Assembly (NCBI GenBank): GCA_012934845.2
Contig: WNNJ02001239.1
Location: forward strand, 206,261 to 270,260
Direction of reading: 5' to 3'
Length of the DNA: 64,000 nt
Source of the DNA: Pomphorhynchus laevis
Lineage: Eukaryota > Acanthocephala > Palaeacanthocephala > Echinorhynchida > Pomphorhynchidae
Shown here: positions 11,565 through 22,190 of the stretch, piece after piece
Layout of the letters: every line of letters begins with the position of its first letter
Numbering within the stretch: the stretch's first letter is position 1
Position numbers and translations under genes: made by a program
The notes under the pieces: generated by a model
What the model saw: only the letters and a program-made list of their open reading frames with translations
Database searches by the model: none
What the model was told of the DNA's origin: nothing

Positions 11565-12377
11565 TTAGTGACAATGACGCAACGATCGCGAGAAGCAAAG
11601 CGCTTCCGTAAAGGGAGGACGACTGACGTGAGTAGGTGATATCACGATAGAAGAGCTGACAGTTGATGATTTTGAGGGATTTGGTTTGTCGACGAGAGAC
11701 ATAGAGGATAATGATAATAAAGAGGGTGGCAAGCGATGTGAGGAAAGGTTATGAGTGGAAGGATAGTGGAGGTTGGTGGAGGTGATTTTGATTGATGGAT
11801 GCAAGTTATTGAGAAACGAGACGGGAAGGACGGGACGTGGGGTGTCGGGGAGTGAAAATACATTAGTTGTAACAATTTGCGGCTCCGTCACTGTCTCGGT
11901 AGATTTATCATAAACTTGACAAAATCCATCTTGCTGCGATACAATTTGCGGCTCCTTCACTGTCTCAGTAGATTTATCAGAAATTTGAGAAATTCGATCA
12001 TGCTGCGATGCCATTTCCAATTGCTCTAAGCGTTTTATTAACAAGTTGATTTGTTTCGCCGCACAGAATCCGCAGTAGAACGGTGGCCCGCCACAAGTTT
12101 CCTGACCCAAAGCACAATTATGTGTTACTGATGTCCAGATTTGACAGCCGGCAGCGGAGCATTCCACTTGTATGTTCTCGAGCTTGCCGGTTTTATCGGT
12201 ATCAACAGAGATTGATCGCTTGGCTTTTGGTAGATTTTTCTTCTTGGATCCCATTAACTGTAGGTTGCAATAGTTTACAATTTTTAAAACTGCGCTCCTT
12301 GTAGTTGCTCTTACGCAACTACAGTTTTTACACACGGCATGCGGCCCATTGCAAGCACAGTATCTCGTAGAACTCAT
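11565..12377 (-). CDS. LINE-B ORF1 protein with N-terminal Cys-rich module and coiled coil
   Basis: 270 residues. Residues 7-23 hold C-x-C, C-x2-C-x-C (CACNG...CKNCSC). Residues about 70-110 hold a second Cys set (VECSAAGC, C-x4-C, CGFCAAK). Residues about 110-125 form a short leucine-rich coiled coil (INLLIKRLEQLE). The rest is Ser/Thr/Pro-rich, with two near-identical repeats (DKSTETV-x-EPQIV) around residues 135-170. It probably acts as an RNA-binding or multimerising ORF1p; the metal binding is inferred. A perfect 8-bp hairpin lies within the Cys module (12301-12322). The module recurs in LINE-A1, A2 and A3. Confidence 0.7.
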   Translation of the reverse strand: MSSTRYCACNGPHAVCKNCSCVRATTRSAVLKIVNYCNLQLMGSKKKNLPKAKRSISVDTDKTGKLENIQVECSAAGCQIWTSVTHNCALGQETCGGPPFYCGFCAAKQINLLIKRLEQLEMASQHDRISQISDKSTETVKEPQIVSQQDGFCQVYDKSTETVTEPQIVTTNVFSLPDTPRPVLPVSFLNNLHPSIKITSTNLHYPSTHNLSSHRLPPSLLSLSSMSLVDKPNPSKSSTVSSSIVISPTHVSRPPFTEALCFSRSLRHCH

Positions 12378-12649
12378 TTTCTAGATGCGAGCTGTAAACC
12401 GTCTATTTTTATGAGTAGATTGAAGCGCGATCTTCGTTCTATAGTAGTCGTTCGATTGAATTGCTCACTTGCGTCGCTGTACAGTTATCGTTCGATTTAA
12501 GTTGTCGATCGATTGAATAGAATGTTGTCGTTCGATTAAAGTCGTTCGATAATTGTAAGTAAATTACGTCGATGGTTGTCGACGAAGGTTGTCATTGGTT
12601 GTCGTGGAATAACGATTGTGTTTAAGCTTGTGTATATTTATTGTATATA

Positions 12650-14540
12650 TTTATTGTATATTTCCATTGTCATGCAAGATATCCGTAGGCTGAAACTCAA
12701 ATTCCACAATAACTGGCTGATGCTTACGAACCAAGTACCATGCTGAATCAATGTCTACTTTCGTACAAAGGGTGAAATTTGAATAAACTAAGTATATCGT
12801 ACTCTGCCTGTTAGAACAAATGTACGTTGCATTACTATTTGACCGTAACAATAAACCAAACGTGGCGAAGAAATCATGAATTCTAGTCAGTTTATTTGAC
12901 AAATTACAATTCAACTGGGGGTTAAAATCTCCACAAACTATTACTGAATGAGAAAAATCGACACTGTGAAACGCACTACCTAAGTCAACCAATATATCAG
13001 CTGCGGACATAGTGGGCGTAAAATAACAAGATACGATGATAACCAGATTTGTCGAAACTACAATATAATTTTGAGTTATATCTTTTCTCCACTGTGAAAA
13101 ACGTTTATTAAGACTGCAAAGGATTCCTCCCATTGGCCTACCACGACTCAGTAAAATGATGGTAGTGATTCATGACAGACAGAAAATGTCTCTAGCAATA
13201 CGAGAATATCAAAATCGTTCAAATAAGAAACTATACTTGTATTAATGAGATAGTGTAAACCCTCTACATTGTAAAGCAACAGCCTGATCTGCTCTACGGG
13301 ACTATAATCTGGGAGATACCTTTCTATCTGATTAGTAATCTTGGTTTGTCATATATCACGGGACTGGACGTGAGTTTCAACTTCTAATGTTTGCGTTTCA
13401 TCAAGGCTAGGCATAACCTGCTTTAGGGCGAAGTTGTCTTGCTTGTTGTTAGCGTTATTACCCTATTCCCTCCAATTACATAACATTTAGTGGGATCCGA
13501 TTTCTTTCGCTCAATCAACTCATTTAGCAGCTGTTTGTTCCTGCTGCTCGAGCTATGATAAATCTGGAGATAAATATACTTTATTAAAGCGATCAGAGTT
13601 TTTAAGCTTAAAAGATGATCTTAGAGAGGATTCTACATGAGTGATGTTTGTCTTTACTCTTACCTAAGGAGGCGATTTGGTATAACTAACTGGTAGCTGA
13701 TATAAATTCATACTATTATTGGTTAATGAGCTACCAATTTCCTTAAAGAGATCAGTGACAACTTTAACGTCATTATTATTTAAAGGCAACTTCCTAATTA
13801 TCAAGTTCGATGCCCTAGCACTTTCCATATTGAGAGAGCTTGTCAGCTTGGAGTACGATTTGTCTTCCTTCGAAGAACCTCCATAAGAACAAACTGCATG
13901 GGAAACCTGTTTATTAATGCAACGGTTGAGATATGAATTGACATAATTGTTAATCAATTGATGCAGACGCGATTTTCCGTCCAGCAATTAACTGACTTTT
14001 CATCCACTCTCAATTTACTTCGAAGTTTAGCAATTTCGATGTTTGCTTCGCGAACTGCCTTTGCAGCACAAAATCCCCTGAGGTAATCTTGAGCTAGCAT
14101 ATCTCTGGACAATCTTCTTGGAAGGATAACATTCGAGTAAACCTCGCAATTTTCTCCAGTACATTTCATTTCCACGGTAATAGATTCTTGAATTAATAAA
14201 TTTTGGATATCTTTGTTATCTGAATTGTCCGTTAAGATGTCTGTTGTTGGACATTTTAAATTTGGAAGTTGCGGTTGCACTGATTGTTCACGGTGCGAAC
14301 ATCTATGTGTACAGCAATTGATGCACACTTTGCCGTTTCTAACGCATATACATCATTTGCATACCGCAGTTTGTCCATTACATGGACAGCATCTCTTGTT
14401 CGCAGATTGTGCGACCATTTGTAAATTTTATCTCTCAAAGTTTACCCCTCTTTTCCTTTAAATGTCGTCGATGGTTGTCGTTGGTTGTTGTCGAAGGTTG
14501 TTGTTGGTTGTCATCGAAGGTTGTCGTTGATTGTAAGTAG
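12650..14540 (-). mobile_element. LINE-A2, 3'-truncated LINE (ORF1 plus endonuclease only)
   Basis: Leftward relic. The 5' region (14463-14540) carries GGTTGTCG-type repeats. ORF1 begins near 14412 with CCPCNGQTAVCK and CVRNGK-x-C-x2-C, interrupted by one stop. It continues at 14328-13954 with MKCTGENC, GFCAAK and a coiled coil (EIAKLRSKL), and at 13987-13664 with NLIIRKLPLNNNDVK, the counterpart of VIIRGLP in LINE-A1. The endonuclease at 13133-12651 shows MGGILCSLN, VVSTNLVIIVSCYF and CGDFNPQL. No RT follows; the sequence stops where the LINE-B 5' end begins, so it was cut or replaced there. Several frameshifts are present. Confidence 0.75.
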
Positions 14541-14683
14541 TTAGTTATAATTGTAAGTTTTAATAACCAAAAGATTTCAACCAAAAGATTAAATAACCAA
14601 AATATTTTATTATTTAATAATACTTTTTTAATTATAATTTATTTTATTACATTTTTACACATTAAAGGCTACCCGCTAATGGG

Positions 14684-15330
14684 TCAGTTCAGTTCCGAAA
14701 GAATAACAAAATCATGACTGTAATGTGGGATAACTGGATGAAATCTAGTAGATCGCGGAGCCCGAAGACTCGCGGACGCTGCACGCGCTATCGTGAAGTT
14801 GATTTTTCTTCTCAGGTTGGTTATCACATCGTGGTAATTAAGAGGATTCCCATGAGCTATCTTGCTTGCGATCGTTTTCAGAACAATGCTTGCCTTGTTG
14901 CCAATGCCCCCGGATGTATAGAATACTAGAGGGATGAAACCACTGTGTTCAACATTAGTTACACGTTCTTCGTATTTGACAATTTTCCGTGACTCGTTGT
15001 AATCGAAAGCTGACACAAGGGTTCTGTTTTGGTAAGATTGAGCATGATAAGAAAATATATTAACGTCGAAAAACGTTCACTCAAATCTATCTCCAAACAG
15101 TCCGCAACATACAATATCAAGTCGCGCGTTTTCATCACGAGTGGTCGTATTCCTCGTAAATTCGATAACAGAGGTATAATCGCGACACAAGAACAAATGT
15201 CAGACAGGGACCTAGCAATTACGTTTGCTAGGTCCCTGTCTGCTAGAACCTGCCAATCCCGTTTCTCTGAGCTTTTCGACAAGGCCCACTTTCTGCAAAA
15301 AAGTTTGAATTGTGGCAAGTAAAGGTCCAA
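14684..15330 (-). mobile_element. Unusual RT family, C-terminal domain fragment
   Basis: Two overlapping minus-strand frames. The key segment is SAFDYNESRKIVKYEERV, then HSGFIPLVFYTSGGIG, then LRRKINFTIARAASASLR. From memory this matches the conserved C-terminus (TPLVFSTSGGMG, then RLSFSLLRSAI-x-C-x-RG) of a reverse transcriptase family found in many invertebrates. An Asp/Glu-rich element before it may be a nuclease-like domain; that is inference. A frameshift near 15.0 kb separates the two halves. The other half of the same family lies just right, on the opposite strand. Confidence 0.55.
15201..15242. repeat. Perfect 18-bp hairpin, 6-base loop
   Basis: Left arm CAGACAGGGACCTAGCAA (15201-15218), loop TTACGT, right arm the exact reverse complement (15225-15242). 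It lies within the RT-family C-terminal fragment, so it arose inside former coding sequence. Confidence 0.95.
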
Positions 15331-15399
15331 ATTACCTGACTAAAAAAACAATATATAAAAGTCTATTTACTCACAGCAAATGCTCTGCTGGATCGTCGT

Positions 15400-16090
15400 T
15401 ATTCTTAGAGGACACTGCGTCAAGCATTTTATCATACTACGCCATGGTCGTTAATAAGAAAAACAGTTAGAGAGTATCTTCAAGACTTACATCCTACTGG
15501 ACTACCCGCTCATCATGATGCATTGTTGAAATAAATACCACTTAAGTAATACGGATTTACATCACTCGATTAGATTCACCTCAATATACGAAGATCAAAT
15601 AGTTATGGCTTGTAAACGAACTAACGGAGGTGCAGGATCAACTAGAATTGACTCAATATACTGGCGTAATATGCTCACGAAATTCGGCAATAAGTCCCTA
15701 AACCTCGCGAAATCTTTGGCTGAGCTAGCAATCTGCATAGCAACTGAACCAATGACGTCCGGTTCTCTCGATGCATTTACTGCTTGCAGGTTAATCGCGA
15801 TTAGCAAAAAGTCAGGAGGAATACGTCCAATAGATGTATGCGATGTCGCAGGGAGAATAATCTGCAAGACTTTACTATAAGTAATAAAGCAGGATTTACA
15901 AAACGCAGCAGGATTAGTTCAACAAGAGCCCTCTCAAAAGGGTGGGCTTAAATACGCTGTTCATTCAATTCGTCACGCATTCAATGAAAATTACGATCAC
16001 TGTATCCTGGCTGTTGATGTGAAGAATGCCTTTAACTCGATAAACCGGATTGCTGCGTTGTACAATATTGCGTTAGCATGTCCATCTTTT
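15400..16090 (+). mobile_element. Unusual RT family, polymerase fragment
   Basis: Plus-strand reading gives a short segment with PWSLIRKTVREYLQDLHP, then an open stretch at 15605-15880 ending LIAISKKSGGIRPIDVCDV and AGRIICKTLL (RT fingers). After one in-frame stop comes QKGGLKYAVHSIRHAF, with CILAVDVKNAFNSINR (RT motif A, Asp present) and ALACPSF. The sequence then breaks off. It belongs by motif content to the same family as the fragments at 1-178 and 14684-15330, but is inverted relative to both. It is non-functional. Confidence 0.6.
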
Positions 16091-18701
16091 TCGATTACAA
16101 TGAATCATTTCGTTATTGATTTCCATATTTTCTGGTTTATTTCCTCATTTCCCAACTTACACTGCCATTGTGCGCAACAATATTGAGACACAATAAACGT
16201 GTTTCGCATAAGTTGTCTAAAGGCTTCGAGTCGAAACCAAATTCGTTTAATGCACGTACCACGTTATCTGCATTAATCTGTGTTTGTTGATTATAATATC
16301 ATCCAAATATGTAGCTTCATATTCGGCAATGTTTATTTTGTGAATGGCGTCCCGAACTATAGTTGTCATTATGCGAAGGACCACAATTAAATCAAATTCA
16401 AGAAGAGTTATTAAGTGTTTTGAAAACCAATTACTTGGTAAGGCCATAAGAATTTGTCAACGTTTATTTGTAAATACGCCGTATTTAAATCGATTTTTAG
16501 CCAGCCCCCGGATTTTTACCAGTCTCTAATTTTCGATAATCGAGTGCAGGACGCAATTTTCCTTTGTTATGCTGAACAGCATTCATAAGTGGTAAAATAA
16601 TTTTTTACTGAGCCATCATATTATATAAGCCTTTATTTATTAATTTATCGTTCACATCAAAAAATTTTGGATATTGCAGAGGAATGTATATATCACATTT
16701 CAGATCGATGTTCAACAACAAGCACACACGTTGTAATAAATGTAATAAATGTCGATTCTTTATGCTGACTATGTATCACCCCAATAGTAAATTAGCTTAG
16801 GCCAGGTATCCAACCCGTAAAACAATATGCTAATCATGATCTAAATTTATTTTACACAAACTGCTCAAGTTATTTGTAAATTTGAAGAGATCTGCCATTT
16901 TGTTGAACACGTCAATCCATATATTTTAGTTTTTACAGAAACCTTGCTCCATGGCGACATATCTGATCAAGAAATCAATATAGATGGTTACGTAATAGTC
17001 AGAGCTGATTGTAATATGTCAAAAGGCGGACAGTACTTATTTATATAAAGCACCCACTTCACTTCAAAATAATTTAATGTTCGGCTTCGATGAACATGAG
17101 TGAGTATACATGGTCAGTTATCTCGTCCACAACACTAGTGATCATTTATATTAGCTTGTTTTATCGATTTCCTCTCTCCGAAACCTTCGACATATGCAAT
17201 TATCTGCAGGTACAACTCAGTGCACATTCCCGCTGATTGATATTGTGCCATTTCAATATGCCTTATATAAACTGGATCGACATGGTTGCAGAAATGAGTT
17301 GTGATCAAAAGTCTAGTTCACTGTTATATACAAGTAATGACTATTTAGTACAACAATACATGAATCCATCCGCTTTCAAGGACAATCGTCTTCATTGCTT
17401 AACGTGTGCTTAGCTATCAGCCTACCTAAAATGCCAGATATTAACTTTCATCCACATGTTGGTCGTAGTGACTACATCGCCATCACAATCAATTAATCTA
17501 GTAGTAGAAACATCTTGGATATTCTTTAAATCTATCCTCCTGAACGCCCTCACCTACTTCTCCCCTTTAAAATATCAAAAAAATCAACTCCAGCGTACCA
17601 ATTTGTTTTGACTGGAAATCCGAAGGGCGGGCAAATTGTGGCAGACTATTATACTCGTATAAAACGTTTCGGGTCCCTTCTCGAGTTATAAGTATACAAG
17701 AAATAAAGTCACACCATTAAAAAAGTAGAAACGGAAATACTTCATACCTACAATTTGTTCGTCAACTGCGACGAACTCTTTAAAGTTATTCAGTTATCTT
17801 AAAGTAGGGATTTCAATAAATAGAGAAATAGTTAGCCTATCCACTCCTAATGGAAATACACTACGACTAAATAACTATTGCTAATATTTTCCTTGATCAG
17901 TTTTCGTTTGATAGTGTAATTTCTCAGGTCATGTCTCTGGAACTGCCAGCCTCGTGTAAACGATCCGGTCACTGCTTGATAACGTCATCCTTAATAAAAT
18001 TGAGGTGCCCATTAAAGCTAACCAAACTACCACACACACTCGATTCTGGGCCTGATGACATCTCACATTTCCTTTTCCACTAACTTGATCCTATTATCGT
18101 TGATCCTTTATATGCAATATTCTCTTACTCCATCACCTCAAGAACAATTCATTCAAATTATAAGTTTCCTTTATCCAACCCTTGTTTAAGAAGTGCGATC
18201 GACTGGCAATTATCGTCCAATTCGTCTAACATGTGTATGTTGCAAGGTGTTAAAAATTCATATGCAGACGCATTAGCTGTGATTTAGAAGGTTATAAAAT
18301 CTTTAGCAATTGCCGGTATGGATTTAGACCTGGCCGCTCAACAGTCACTAACCTAGTGATTGCCAGAACGAGTTGGGCCCATTCTGATCTGGCAGGCTTC
18401 GATATGTTCTTTTCTTTGATTTCACTAAAGCATTCAACCGGTTCATTCATTTGACTAAAACAAATAAAATGATCCATCAAAGGATCACTGGCACCGATTC
18501 AATGATCTTCTAATCATATCAGTGTGATATATATTAATTTTATAAGCACAGGAAATATACTTAAGTTTTTATACTTATCGACCAGTAAGGTCTTAGTCAT
18601 GAAATTATAATTTCTTATACTTTTTAATGCAAATTTGCCCTGAAGAGAATAAGCTCAAAATGTTCGCATAAATTAAACAAATAGAAATTGTCTTTTTTCG
18701 G

Positions 18702-18991
18702 TTTTATTAATTTAATTCAATTACATTGCATAAAATATAATTTGTTGTTACACCTGCCTTGATACACACACTGGTGTACACACTGCGGCTTCTTTCTAGA
18801 GAGCTAAGTCTAAATATTCCAACAAGGCGTTCCGTTAATATAACGAAATACTTTTTATATATATTTTTTGATATAATTCTTAATATAATTTCTATATTTC
18901 AAATAATAATTTATACGTAAAATTTTATTAATTTAATTCAATTACATTGCATAAAATATAATTTGTTGTTACATCTGCCTTGAGACACACA
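18702..18991. repeat. Pair of 69-bp direct repeats inside LINE-C
   Basis: 18702-18770 and 18923-18991 match at all but about two positions, separated by about 150 bp of AT-rich DNA. They sit in the stretch that interrupts the LINE-C RT. They could be the ends of a small non-autonomous insertion or a local tandem duplication. Confidence 0.75.
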
Positions 18992-19164
18992 TTTATGTGC
19001 AATTAACGGCAAAATTGTGACGTGGATTGAATAATTTTTGCGTGGACGGAAAATTGCAGTAAAATTGGGCAATGAACTATCCAACAGTAAACCTCTCTGG
19101 TGTACCTCAGTAATTAGTCCACTACTGTTTAATATTTAGTAACTGCATTCTCTATGCAGATGAC

Positions 19165-19557
19165 TTGAAGATCTGGCGAAGCTTAGTAACCGCTGAGGAT
19201 AATGATCGTTTACAGCAAGATGTGAACCTTATAACTAGCTGGTACCAATCTCGTGGATTAGTCTTAAATGCAGATAAATCTAAGCATTCGCAAATTGGAC
19301 AGAGAAATAATTTATCTCCTTACAGAATAGACATCTGCACTATTGAACAATTACCTCAGTTCTCTAAACTAGGCGTAGTGGTAAACAATGGTTTTGGGTC
19401 TACTTCCAGTGTTCAAATAATCGCAAGTAAATGTAGGCAGGTGATGGGTCTCCCGATAAGAACATTAGGTGAACTGGAGGAACGTAGCTTTCGCTTAGCT
19501 AACTCTGTGTTATTATTGCCACACGTGGTATACGCTTCATCGGCTACACATCCTTAG
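19165..19557 (+). pseudogene. LINE-C RT thumb and C-terminal fragment
   Basis: 130 open codons. The catalytic YADD box lies just upstream of the first Met, so that Met is not a real start. LNADKSKHSQIG corresponds to the conserved NP-x-KS region after motif C, and the remainder to the helical C-terminus seen in CR1-like RTs. No other function is likely. Confidence 0.65.
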
Positions 19558-19832
19558 TTTCTGACAGAAACCGCAATATATGAAGATATATTGAACACAT
19601 TCAGTTCATTCACTTCGGTCCACTTTATTTGCAGACAGGATTACTAAGTTAAAAGTTGTTTCAGTTGAACAATTTCTTGAGATGCCTGTTTAGTGTTTGT
19701 GTGGAGGACAATAACATCTCAAAGTAACCCATGCGCCACATGTTTCCCTTACGATCGAGTGACTAATTAGGAGGACACAAGCATTCATTAAACAACACCG
19801 AATGCCAAAGAAGAAATGAGCAACTACAGTGC

Positions 19833-19879
19833 AAATGTTGGCAAGTCCTGGAATATACTTCCAGGACTTGCCAACATTT
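19833..19879. repeat. Perfect 19-bp hairpin, 9-base loop
   Basis: Left arm AAATGTTGGCAAGTCCTGG (19833-19851), loop AATATACTT, right arm its exact reverse complement (19861-19879). Confidence 0.95.
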
Positions 19880-21200
19880 AAAGTGCAACAATCGACGAAT
19901 TCAAACGGAAGATAAAAGTTTTGACTTAATTTCACCATTTTATTTATTGTAATCCGGCTTCATGAGTCTAAGTTCTCTTTTGATGATGTACAAAATAATA
20001 CACGTAAAATTTCCTTCTCGTAGTCTTCTTTTATTACTTTTGAAACTGAATATTCAGAGACGGAATTATAAATCGTAGTTTCCTCTACCATTGATGTTTT
20101 GGCAGAAATATCAATATTTACACTCTCTAATCTAACTATCACATCAACACCGATTAACCCGTCATATTGTGGTAATGAGTCGGCTAACATAAAATTCACA
20201 CCCACTGTAAGACCATTAACAGTTATCGACATTGTTGGAACCTGATTGCAAATTATTCTCTAATTGTTCATTTTTTCACGCACATATCGTTATCGATAAC
20301 ATTGTCGAAGGCTAAAATCCCCCACCAATGTGAAGCTATAATCGAACGAGAACATTATCAAATAAGCACACACCACAATGATGATGTTTGTTGATATCAA
20401 TAATAGGAGGATGCGATTTTGATCCCCGAAAACTTAACGCACCCATTAAAGTTTTCTGATAGTCATGTTTGTATAATGAAATCGACTCTTCCACTTGTAA
20501 GCCGTGTGATTTTCAGATCCACATCCATAACATAATTGTTTACTTAAATTCTTTTGTGGATGTTCATCAGACATGCAACCTAGCTTACAACATGTAAAAC
20601 ATCGGATATGCAATTTTCGATGTTTTCTTTAAGATGCAAATTAAATATTCAAATCAGCTTGATTTGATTTGACTTAGGATCATCTTAGACATGCACTTAA
20701 TTTATCATATACAACATAACGTACCCCTATTCTTAAATATAAGAACGCGAACCCGAAAATTTAAAGTAGGCATATCGACTTCACTAACGTAAGAAGTTGT
20801 TTCAACAATATCTCATAATTCATGTCGCAGGCTGCATATAAATTTGCACTTGACCCAATTAGCTTTGTTTAATGATATAAGGTTTGCCAAACGTTCAAGG
20901 TCTGCGTGTAGCCGTCAACGGACTTACCATCGATGTAATTTCTATCTTAAGTATTTGAAAGGGTCCTTAGTTGAGAAAAGGAAAATACATTTGTAAGTGC
21001 TAATTTTGATTATTTGTAGATTTTTTAGTTTCTGAAGACAGGTTTTATCAATTATAATCGCTTGATCTTTTAGAAAAAGCGAGACTAGTTTCTCAAAATT
21101 GTAAAGTCCTTGCAAGGAAGCAATAAGTTCAAGCCGCTCAATCCATATTGATAAATCACTTGATACATAGTACGGTGATAATAATTCTCTCAAATTTACT

Positions 21201-22045
21201 TTAGCTACACTGGCCGATTAGCTTGTAGTAAATTATAACGTTAAAACAACGAAACAGTAGTAGTTTCTTTTCCTTTTTACTCTTCATAAAGCATCGTCTA
21301 ACATTTGTCTTACATGATCCTCGACTTTATCTTCCTAACCACAATAATTACCACATTTCTTGATGAAGTTTGCTGCCGGACGCAACCATTTTCCAACGAG
21401 ATAATGATCAATAAGCTTGTCAACCAGCCCATATTTTCTTATCCATTTCCTCTTTCCCTATTTACAGAGGTTTCGTAATTTTTCAAACTTATAATATCCA
21501 TACATCCAATCAAAGGTTACAGATAAAAGTTTAATGTATGACATTTTGAAGAAATTCTGTAACGAAATCTCGTATTGATAATAACGAATTAATCGTGTCA
21601 TTATATTTGACATTTATTTTATTCTTAGTTTGTAATTAGGTAAGGAATGATGCTATTTTATTAACGTTTATATTTTATGGTTAATAGAAACCTTAGATAA
21701 ACAGTATTGACATATATAAATAATGTCAGTCTCTGACACTGGTGTCGGGCAACGGAAATAGATTACGTAAGAGGCTTCAACAAGTCTATTTATTTGCGTT
21801 ATACTTCTCTCATCTGGATATTGCAAGTCGATTACACAAAAGCTAAGAAACCTAGAATCTTCACTATAAGGTGATATACTTTGAAGTTTCTCTTTTATTG
21901 AGTGAATATAAATCACTTCATAATAAAGACATGTTCAACGTATGTTCAGTACACGTCCCAGTAATCTAAACTTGCTTTTTACAAAGTATAAGACAATCAC
22001 ATATACCAAAAGCCTATTTCATATAGCTTTAAATCTTATCTGTCT
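21201..22045. other. Unassigned AT-rich stretch
   Basis: Contains an 82-codon minus-strand frame (21916-21668) with a Cys pair (C-x2-C) near its end that matches no family I recognise. It may be more of the old gypsy gag region or an unrelated relic. Otherwise no feature is seen. Confidence 0.3.
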
Positions 22046-22190
22046 TTCTGTAACTGTAGATCTGTAATTGACGATCTGTAACTGTTGATCTGTAATTGTC
22101 GATATGTAACTGTTGATCTGTAACTTACGAACTGTAACTGTTAATCTGTAACTGTTGATCTGTAATGTGGATCTGTAACTGACGATCTAG
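22046..22190. repeat. Minisatellite, unit about 15 bp
   Basis: About nine imperfect copies of a GATCTGTAACTGTTG-like unit, with variants such as GATCTGTAATTGACG. Flanked by AT-rich unique DNA. Confidence 0.9.

Larger units (their letters stand above)
8158..12640 (-). mobile_element. LINE-B, nearly full-length CR1/L2/Jockey-group retrotransposon
   Basis: Leftward LINE of about 4.4 kb. The 5' region (12380-12640) holds repeated CGACAACC motifs. ORF1 (12377-11565) starts with a Cys-rich module (CACNGPHAVCKNCSCV), then VECSAAGC, GFCAAK and a leucine-rich coiled coil, then a Pro/Ser-rich tail. An AP-type endonuclease follows at 11150-10467 (FGLLNTRSILNKSD, CLTESWH, GGIVAFAR, VLGDFNIRLD). The RT region spans 10203-8240, with VLISIDLSSAFDIVDHS, VPQGSVLGPLLFSL and MQYADDILIYA. 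The 3' end has a GC-richer motif (GCGTGCGCTGGCACGC) also present in the copy at 30.8-31.2 kb. A few frameshifts separate the endonuclease and RT frames. The base composition is clearly less AT-rich than the surroundings, consistent with a younger insertion. Confidence 0.85.
16880..19560 (+). mobile_element. LINE-C, decayed rightward LINE inside the old gypsy fossil
   Basis: An endonuclease start is seen near 16908-17035 (YILVFTETLLHGDISD, GYVIVRAD), followed by weaker endonuclease sequence to about 17.6 kb. The RT fingers appear near 18060 (LDSGPDDISH) and 18310 (YGFRPGRSTVTNLVIART). The RT resumes at about 19090 (VNLSGVPQ) with CILYADDLKIW. A thumb and C-terminal segment runs to 19557 (GLVLNADKSK, LPQFSKLGVVV, RSFRLANSVLLLPHVVYA). 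Multiple frameshifts and stops are present, plus an AT-rich insertion between 18.5 and 19.06 kb. The motif set is CR1/RTE-like; the clade is unresolved. Confidence 0.65.
16150..21200 (-). mobile_element. Old gypsy-like retroelement fossil, split by LINE-C
   Basis: Recognisable parts on the minus strand, in expected order from right to left: a gag-like segment near 21193-20942 (IWIERLELIASLQGL), a CCHC zinc knuckle near 20500-20550 (CYGCGSENH), a protease-like segment near 20232-19990 (DGLIGVDVIVRLES), and an RT-like segment near 16690-16180 (KIDLNTAYLQI, YLDDIII). No LTRs were recognised. It is heavily decayed with many breaks and is clearly old. LINE-C lies between the protease and RT parts in the opposite orientation, so LINE-C inserted later. 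Whether all parts come from one insertion is inference from order and strand. Confidence 0.5.
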
